Assembly (NCBI GenBank): GCA_020851915.1
Contig: JADZBT010000132.1
Location: 1 to 18,861, forward strand
Length of the DNA stretch: 18,861 nt
Direction: 5' to 3'
Source: Alphaproteobacteria bacterium
GTDB taxonomy: Bacteria; Pseudomonadota; Alphaproteobacteria; Rickettsiales; RI-342
Shown here: positions 14,953-18,861 of the stretch, one piece after another
How the letters are laid out: every line of letters begins with the position of its first letter
How positions within the stretch are numbered: position 1 is the first letter of the stretch
The notes under the pieces: generated by a model
Told to the model about the DNA's origin: nothing
The model's database searches: none
What the model saw: the letters and a program-made list of their open reading frames with translations, nothing else
Translations under genes and position numbers: made by a program

Positions 14953-15781
14953 CGCAGCCTCCACGCACCCCATCACAGCGCCGCGCGGGCGGGTGCTGAT
15001 CGTGGCAGGGTCTGATTCCGGCGGGGGCGCGGGCATTCAGGCCGACATAAAAACCGTCACCGCGCTGGGCGGTTATGCCATGACCGCCGTCACCGCGCTG
15101 ACCGCGCAGAATACGCTGGGGGTGCAGGGCATCCTCGACGTGCCTCCCAAATTCATTGCCCAGCAGATGCGCCTCGTGCTCGATGACATCGGCGCGGATG
15201 CCGTCAAAACGGGAATGCTCCACCGCGCTTCCGTCATCGCGGCGGTGGCGGGTGTGCTGGAGGAATATCACACGATCCCGCTGGTGCTTGATCCGGTGAT
15301 GGTCGCCAAGGGCGGCGCGGCGCTGCTGGAGGAGGACGCGATGGCCGCGCTGAAGCGATTCCTGCCGCGCGCCTTCATCATTACCCCCAACATTCCCGAG
15401 GCCGAGCTGTTGACGGGCACGGAGATACGCTCGCTCGACGATATGAAGCGCGCCGCCGAGGCGCTCCGGCGCATGGGGCCGCAAGCGGTGCTGGTCAAGG
15501 GCGGGCATCTGGAAGGTGCTGCACTCTATGACGTCTATCTCGACGATGACGGGATGCAGCGGTTCGAGTCGGCCCGCATCGACACCCCGCACACCCACGG
15601 CACGGGATGCACGCTGGCGTCCGCCATCGCCACGGGGCTGGCGCAGGGGCTTGCGCCCTACAAGGCCGTCGCACGGGCGCGGGCCTATGTGCGCGAGGCC
15701 ATCCTCGCCGCGCCCGGTTTCGGCCATGGCCATGGGCCGCTGCACCATGGCTGGACGGTAAAAACCGATGGGTTGCCTTGA
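14945..15781 (+). CDS. thiD: Hydroxymethylpyrimidine/phosphomethylpyrimidine kinase ThiD
   Basis: ThiD phosphorylates HMP and then HMP-phosphate to give HMP-PP for thiamine synthesis. It is 278 aa, of the ribokinase-like fold. AGSDSGGGAGIQADIKT (from residue 21) is the substrate-binding signature, LDPVMVAKGG the central strand, and THGTGCTLASAIAT, with C222 in the anion hole, the catalytic motif. The start is taken as GTG 14945, overlapping glmM by 8 nt. The first about 15 residues are not conserved in the family, so a slightly later start is possible. No other thiamine gene is nearby, so the link to glmM is positional only. Confidence 0.94.
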   Translation: MADAASTHPITAPRGRVLIVAGSDSGGGAGIQADIKTVTALGGYAMTAVTALTAQNTLGVQGILDVPPKFIAQQMRLVLDDIGADAVKTGMLHRASVIAAVAGVLEEYHTIPLVLDPVMVAKGGAALLEEDAMAALKRFLPRAFIITPNIPEAELLTGTEIRSLDDMKRAAEALRRMGPQAVLVKGGHLEGAALYDVYLDDDGMQRFESARIDTPHTHGTGCTLASAIATGLAQGLAPYKAVARARAYVREAILAAPGFGHGHGPLHHGWTVKTDGLP

Positions 15782-15806
15782 TTTTCTGCGGATTCTGGCG
15801 TAAAAA
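15778..15806 (+). promoter_or_regulatory. Weak candidate promoter for the small lipoprotein gene
   Basis: TTGATT (15778-15783) and TAAAAA (15801-15806) are 17 bp apart and straddle the thiD stop codon, 24 nt before the lipoprotein ATG. Each hexamer matches consensus at 4 of 6 positions. Read-through from thiD is equally plausible. Confidence 0.25.
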
Positions 15807-15830
15807 ACCATAATGAAACATGGGGGAACT

Positions 15831-16064
15831 ATGAAAAAAGCCTTAGTGGTGGTGATGCTGGTGATGCTGGCGGCGTGCAGTTCGTCGGGAAGCTCAAAAA
15901 AGGTGGAATTCACGCCGGTTACCATGGAAGGCGCCAACTGCAAGGCCAAATGCGCCCAGAGTGCTGTACAATGCGAGAGTGGCGAGTATTCCTGCCGCAG
16001 CGTCTCCAACGCCTGCATGCAGTCCTGTCAGGAACTGGACGCGCTGTCCGCCGGCCCGAGATAG
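15831..16064 (+). CDS. Small six-cysteine lipoprotein, function unknown
   Basis: This encodes a 77-aa putative lipoprotein that I do not recognise. MKKALVVVMLVMLAAC gives a clear lipobox LAAC with the lipidated cysteine at residue 16, then a SSSGSSKK tether. The mature part carries six further cysteines in a nearly mirror-symmetric pattern, C-x3-C-x6-C-x6-C-x6-C-x3-C, suggestive of two helices clamped by disulfides in an oxidising periplasm. An ATG at 15813 is open, but GGGGGA lies just upstream of 15831 and the longer form would put KHGGT before the signal peptide. The gene sits between thiD and rpmE in the same direction. No enzyme motif is visible; a structural or metal-binding role is speculation. 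Confidence 0.8.
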   Translation: MKKALVVVMLVMLAACSSSGSSKKVEFTPVTMEGANCKAKCAQSAVQCESGEYSCRSVSNACMQSCQELDALSAGPR

Positions 16065-16075
16065 CGTTAAATCAC

Positions 16076-16102
16076 TTGCCTTTCGGCCAAAACTGGTATA
16101 TC
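16076..16102 (+). promoter_or_regulatory. Candidate promoter for rpmE
   Basis: TATATC (16097-16102) is preceded by TG one base away (TGGTATATC), an extended -10. A TTGCCT at 16076-16081 stands 15 bp upstream, short but tolerable with an extended -10. It lies just after the lipoprotein gene and gives rpmE an independent transcript with a leader of about 45-50 nt. Confidence 0.4.
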
Positions 16103-16115
16103 AAGCCCCTCTTTT

Positions 16116-16131
16116 CGCGCGGGGACGCGCG
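16116..16131 (+). promoter_or_regulatory. Leader hairpin upstream of rpmE
   Basis: CGCGCG-GGGA-CGCGCG forms a perfect 6-bp GC stem with a 4-nt loop in the presumed rpmE leader, about 15 nt before the GAGGGG Shine-Dalgarno (16147-16152). Ribosomal-protein genes, including L31 in several phyla, often have autoregulatory leader structures; whether this is one is inference. Confidence 0.35.
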
Positions 16132-16155
16132 GCTATCAGCGAGTACGAGGGGATT

Positions 16156-16401
16156 ATGAAAGAGGGCATTCATCCGGATTATCACGAGATCACCGTGGTT
16201 ATGACCAACGGTAAGGAATTCAAGACCCGTTCGACCTACGGCAAGCCGGGCGATAAGCTCCAGCTCGACGTGGACATGCTGACCCATCCGGCATGGACGG
16301 GTGGCGTCGGCCAGCTCAAGAAGACCGGTCAGATGGAGAAATTCAACAACCGCTTCAAGGATCTGGGCTTCTCTTCGAAGAAGAAAGACGCCGCGAACTA
16401 A
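16156..16401 (+). CDS. rpmE: 50S ribosomal protein L31, cysteine-free type
   Basis: L31 (bL31) bridges the large and small ribosomal subunits. It is 81 aa. MKEGIHPDYHEITVVMTNGKEFKTRSTYGK and HPAWTGG are diagnostic. There is no cysteine, so this is the zinc-independent form usual in alphaproteobacteria. ATG 16156 has GAGGGG 3 nt upstream; a longer open frame from 15961 runs through the lipoprotein gene in another frame and is rejected. The stop TAA is followed at once by heptamer array C and a terminator hairpin. Confidence 0.96.
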   Translation: MKEGIHPDYHEITVVMTNGKEFKTRSTYGKPGDKLQLDVDMLTHPAWTGGVGQLKKTGQMEKFNNRFKDLGFSSKKKDAAN

Positions 16402-16488
16402 GGTTGCGGGTTTCAGGTTTCAGAAGGCGCGGGCGGCATTGCCTGCGCCTTTTGTGTTTCTGAATCCTGAAACCCGAAACCTGAAACC
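16402..16488. repeat. Inverted heptanucleotide repeat array C between rpmE and bdhA
   Basis: The array fills the gap exactly: it starts with the base after the rpmE TAA and ends with the base before the bdhA stop codon on the other strand. The left arm is GGTTGCG GGTTTCA GGTTTCA G (16402-16423). The right arm (16460-16488), read on the - strand, is GGTTTCA GGTTTCG GGTTTCA GGATTCA G. The inner 22 nt of the arms pair at 20 positions. A GC-rich terminator hairpin sits in the centre. Period 7 and inverted layout match arrays A and B. Confidence 0.8.
16424..16459 (+). terminator. Intrinsic terminator of rpmE, nested in array C
   Basis: AAGGCGCGGGC (16424-16434) pairs with GCCTGCGCCTT (16441-16451) with one G-U wobble and a 6-nt loop, followed by TTGTGTTT. 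The T tract is modest. In the convergent direction the same stem would form in the bdhA transcript, but without a clear T run. Confidence 0.7.
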
Positions 16489-17271
16489 TTACTGCGCCGT
16501 CCAGCCGCCGTCCATGGAGATGGTGGTTCCGGTGATGGAGCGGGCGAGTTCGCCGCTCAGGAATACTGCCAGCGCGCCTAGCTCTTCCACCTGCACGAAA
16601 GATTTTGAGGGTTGTTTCTCGGACAGCAGGTCACGACTGGCTTCGGCGATGGTCCAGTTATGCGCGGCGGCGCGCGCCTCGATCTGTTTCTGCACCAGCG
16701 GCGTCAGCACCCAGCCGGGGCAGATGGCGTTGCAGGTGATGCCTTTCTCGGCGTTCTCGAGCGCAGTCACCTTGGTGAATCCCACGATGCCGTGCTTGGA
16801 GGCGACATAGGCCGATTTCTGCGCTGACGCCACCAGCCCGTGCGCCGAGGCGACGTTGATGATGCGTCCCCAGCCGCGCTGCTGCATTTGCGGCAATACG
16901 GCACGGGTGGCGTGGAAGGCGGACGTCAGGTTGATGGCCAGCACCGCGTTCCATTTCTCCGGCGGGAACTCCTCGATAGGTGCGACGTGCTGGATGCCGG
17001 CATTGTTCACCAGAATATCCACCTGCCCGAATTCCTGCGTTGCGGCGGCGACCATCGCGGCGATCTCTTCCGGCTTGGTCATATCGGCGGCGGAGTAGGC
17101 GACCTTTACGTCGTATTTCTTGGCGCTCTCTGCGCGGAAGGCTTCGATTTCGCCCTTATCGCCGAAGCCGTTGAGCATCACATTGTGCCCGGCCTCCATC
17201 AGCGCGATGGCGATGCCCTGACCGATACCGCTGGTCGATCCCGTCACGATGGCGGATCTTTTCGTGCCCAT
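16489..17271 (-). CDS. bdhA: D-beta-hydroxybutyrate dehydrogenase
   Basis: This is a short-chain dehydrogenase/reductase, 260 aa, that interconverts 3-hydroxybutyrate and acetoacetate with NAD, a step in poly-hydroxybutyrate or ketone-body use. The cofactor loop GSTSGIG is at residues 11-17, NNAG at 89-92, and the catalytic residues are N114, S142, Y155 and K159 (SAYVASKHG). NAICPGWVLTPLVQKQIE and ITGTTISMDGGWTAQ resemble BdhA more than generic SDRs; another SDR specificity cannot be excluded by eye. GGGAG upstream of the ATG lies within the end of the DUF1192 gene, 3 nt away. The two form a - strand operon facing rpmE. Confidence 0.88.
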   Translation of the reverse strand: MGTKRSAIVTGSTSGIGQGIAIALMEAGHNVMLNGFGDKGEIEAFRAESAKKYDVKVAYSAADMTKPEEIAAMVAAATQEFGQVDILVNNAGIQHVAPIEEFPPEKWNAVLAINLTSAFHATRAVLPQMQQRGWGRIINVASAHGLVASAQKSAYVASKHGIVGFTKVTALENAEKGITCNAICPGWVLTPLVQKQIEARAAAHNWTIAEASRDLLSEKQPSKSFVQVEELGALAVFLSGELARSITGTTISMDGGWTAQ

Positions 17272-17274
17272 ACG

Positions 17275-17466
17275 CTAACTCCCAAATACAGCATCGGCCC
17301 CGGAGCGAGCCGACAATTTCTTCGCGATCTCCGCCTTCACCCGCCCGCGCTCTTCCTCGAGGGTGCGGATGTAGGCCTCCAGCTCATCAACCGACAGTTT
17401 ATCAAGCGGCCGGGGGAGGGCAATCGCGGGCGCTTTCTGTGGCGCAACCTCATCACTATCCAGCAT
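17275..17466 (-). CDS. DUF1192 family small protein
   Basis: A 63-aa protein of the alphaproteobacterial DUF1192 family, with no known function. After a short Ala/Pro-rich N-terminus, the core PLDKLSVDELEAYIRTLEEERGRVKAEIAKK (about residues 20-50) predicts a single amphipathic helix, probably coiled coil. GGAGG precedes the ATG on the - strand. The TAG stop is 3 nt before the bdhA ATG, so it is the first gene of a two-gene operon. From memory, DUF1192 genes often neighbour a PIG3-type quinone oxidoreductase gene; here one begins about 1 kb away on the other strand. Confidence 0.85.
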   Translation of the reverse strand: MLDSDEVAPQKAPAIALPRPLDKLSVDELEAYIRTLEEERGRVKAEIAKKLSARSGADAVFGS

Positions 17467-17567
17467 AAATCGCCTCCGGGCTTGAAATTCCGCTGCTTTT
17501 CATCATGTTTTTATTATGTTATGCCATGCTTGTATAGTGCTTTTCTAACAGCCGGAAAGATGCCGCA
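17467..17567. promoter_or_regulatory. Divergent AT-rich promoter region
   Basis: This 101-bp gap separates the - strand DUF1192-bdhA pair from the + strand hydrolase gene and is clearly richer in A/T than the genes around it. On the + strand TATAGT (17533-17538) is a good -10 candidate without a convincing -35. On the - strand CATAAT/TAATAA-like hexamers are present. Both operons must be transcribed from here, but exact start sites cannot be assigned. Confidence 0.45.
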
Positions 17568-18416
17568 TTGAACCATCCAGCCCCACTTCCCCATAAGGAT
17601 TTCTTCGTCAAATTCTGGGGCGTGCGCGGCAGCATCGCCTGCCCGGGGCCCAGACCCGTGCGCTATGGCGGCAACACCTCGTGCCTGCAGGTGCAGTGCG
17701 GCGAATACGGCTTCATTTTCGATGCCGGGACGGGGCTTAAAGATCTGGGCGCGGAGCTGGTGAAATCCGGCCCCAAGAATGTAGATATTTTCCTGAGCCA
17801 TACCCATGTGGATCATGTGAACGGGTTTCCCTTTTTCAAGCCTGCCTATGCGCCGGGCAACCGCATCAAGGTGCATGCTGGGCATCTGCTGCCACGCAGT
17901 ACGGTCAGGGAGGAGCTGGGCAAGCTCATGTCGCAGCCGCTCTTTCCCATCAGCATCGACATCATGGCGGCGGATATGGTGTTCGACGATTTCCATGCCG
18001 GCGAAACCCTGCAAATATCCAAGGACATCACGCTGCGTACCGTGCCCATTCCTCATCCTAACGGCGCTACGGCCTACCGCATCGAGTATGACGGCAAGTC
18101 CATCTGCTACGTCACCGACACCGAGCACACGCCGGGTAAGCTGGACGAAACTATTCTGGGGCTTATCAAGGACACGGATATTTTCATCTACGACAGCACT
18201 TACACCGATGAAGAATACACGCGCTTCAAGGGCTGGGGCCACTCCACCTGGCAGGAGGGCGTGCGCCTGTCCAACGCGGCGGGCGTAAAGACCTTCGTGG
18301 TGTTCCACCACGATCCCGACCACGACGACGACATCATGGACGGCATCGCCCGCGACGTAGAGAAGATGCGTCCCGGTTCGGTCGTTGCCCGCGAGGGTCT
18401 GGTGCTGCGTCCGTAA
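17568..18416 (+). CDS. MBL-fold metallo-hydrolase
   Basis: This is a metallo-beta-lactamase-fold hydrolase, 282 aa, of the RNase Z/cyclic-nucleotide-phosphodiesterase-like branch. The N-terminus FFVKFWGVRGSIACPGP...RYGGNTSC is characteristic of a widespread subgroup of unknown substrate. The metal motif H-T-H-V-D-H is at residues 78-83. VTDTEH and a C-terminal VVFHHDPDH supply further ligands. The start is taken as TTG 17568, with GGAAAG (17553-17558) upstream; no in-frame ATG occurs before the metal motif. An ATG at 17560 opens a three-codon ORF (M-P-H-stop) whose TGA overlaps the TTG. The substrate (RNA, cyclic nucleotide or other) cannot be told from sequence. Confidence 0.88.
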   Translation: MNHPAPLPHKDFFVKFWGVRGSIACPGPRPVRYGGNTSCLQVQCGEYGFIFDAGTGLKDLGAELVKSGPKNVDIFLSHTHVDHVNGFPFFKPAYAPGNRIKVHAGHLLPRSTVREELGKLMSQPLFPISIDIMAADMVFDDFHAGETLQISKDITLRTVPIPHPNGATAYRIEYDGKSICYVTDTEHTPGKLDETILGLIKDTDIFIYDSTYTDEEYTRFKGWGHSTWQEGVRLSNAAGVKTFVVFHHDPDHDDDIMDGIARDVEKMRPGSVVAREGLVLRP

Positions 18417-18436
18417 CCCGTGTAGGGTCGTTCCCC

Positions 18437-18861
18437 ATGCGCGCGATCTCCATCATAGACGGAACATTGGTATCGGCAGAGCTTCCAATGCCCACGCCCC
18501 ATGCGGGCGATGTGCTCATCAAGGTCGCCGCCGCCGGGCTTAACCGTGCGGATATTCTGCAACGTCAGGGGAAATATCCGCCGCCGCCGGGGGCGTCGCT
18601 GTTGCCGGGGCTGGAAGTGTCCGGCACGATCGCGGCGCTGGGGGCGGGCGTGCAGGGATTCCGCGAGGGCGATGCGGTATGCGCGCTGCTGGCGGGCGGA
18701 GGCTATGCCGAATATTGCGTCGCGCCTGCGGAGCAGGTATTGCCGGTTCCCAAGGGCGTGTCCCTCGCCGATGCGGCGGCGCTGCCGGAAGCCTGTTTCA
18801 CCGTCTGGCAGACGGTGTTTATGAAAGCGGCGTTGAAGCCGGGAGAAGCCTTGCTGGTGCA
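18437..18861 (+). CDS. NAD(P)H quinone oxidoreductase, PIG3 family (3' truncated by window)
   Basis: The frame from ATG 18437 stays open to the window edge (141 complete codons). It encodes the N-terminal half of a zinc-free medium-chain dehydrogenase of the PIG3/TP53I3-like quinone oxidoreductase family, which reduces quinones with NADPH. Visible motifs are VLIKVAAAGLNRADILQRQGKYPPPPGAS, LPGLEVSGTIAALGAGV, GDAVCALLAGGGYAEYC and ADAAALPEACFTVWQTVF, all of the GroES-like domain. The NADPH-binding Rossmann domain lies beyond the window. The start has a weak AGGG upstream and follows the hydrolase gene by 20 nt, suggesting cotranscription. Confidence 0.93.
   Translation, partial: MRAISIIDGTLVSAELPMPTPHAGDVLIKVAAAGLNRADILQRQGKYPPPPGASLLPGLEVSGTIAALGAGVQGFREGDAVCALLAGGGYAEYCVAPAEQVLPVPKGVSLADAAALPEACFTVWQTVFMKAALKPGEALLV

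Noticed and set aside
15961..16155. N-terminal extension of rpmE from 15961
   Set aside because: It runs through the lipoprotein gene in another frame; L31 starts at MKEGIHPDYH with a good Shine-Dalgarno.
18501..18824. 107-codon ORF at the right edge
   Set aside because: Shadow of the quinone oxidoreductase gene, whose true frame is open from 18437 to the window edge.

Overview
The window is a gene-dense, GC-rich (roughly 60% by eye) stretch of bacterial chromosome. Its gene order points to an alphaproteobacterium: fthC, ymdB-type phosphoesterase, yebC, ruvCAB, ybgC, tolQRAB-pal-cpoB, tilS, ftsH, glmM, then thiD. Other pointers are a cysteine-free L31, the Pal motif GHCDERGTREYN, a DUF1192 protein and an interspersed GTCATCCCGGA-type repeat. 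I cannot fix the order or genus. I see no phage, transposase, CRISPR array, plasmid function or tRNA/rRNA gene. Almost everything is core housekeeping on the + strand; only bdhA and the DUF1192 gene are on the - strand. || Layout. 1-898: possible tail of an upstream RNA gene, an inverted heptamer-repeat array, 5-formyl-THF cyclo-ligase, then a large multi-hairpin repeat. 899-5127: phosphoesterase, YebC regulator, Holliday-junction genes ruvC, ruvA and ruvB (touching or overlapping) and the YbgC thioesterase. 5155-10282: the complete Tol-Pal envelope system, with a 224-bp gap before pal that carries a candidate promoter and structured leader, and a strong terminator after pal. 10312-15781: tilS, ftsH, glmM and thiD, tightly packed. 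15831-16401: a small six-cysteine lipoprotein and ribosomal protein L31. 16402-17466: convergent bdhA with the DUF1192 gene upstream of it. 17568-18861: an MBL-fold hydrolase with a TTG start and the first 141 codons of a PIG3-type quinone oxidoreductase, cut by the window edge. || How the genes work together. RuvABC resolves recombination intermediates. TolQRA uses the proton motive force to act on TolB and Pal during outer-membrane constriction, with CpoB coordinating with peptidoglycan synthesis and GlmM feeding glucosamine-1-phosphate to cell-wall synthesis. FtsH does membrane protein quality control and TilS makes the lysidine anticodon of tRNA-Ile. || The least ordinary signal is in the gaps. 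Three loci (35-101, 1707-1762, 16402-16488) are built from tandem 7-nt units in inverted orientation. The unit sequence differs at each locus, and the arrays fill the gap almost exactly from codon to codon. This looks like a family of heptanucleotide hairpin arrays (resembling, from memory, the STRR repeats of cyanobacteria). Other points of note are a symmetric C-x3-C-x6-C-x6-C-x6-C-x3-C lipoprotein, conservative changes at two predicted metal-ligand positions of the YmdB homologue, and the pal leader. No obviously new multi-gene system is visible.
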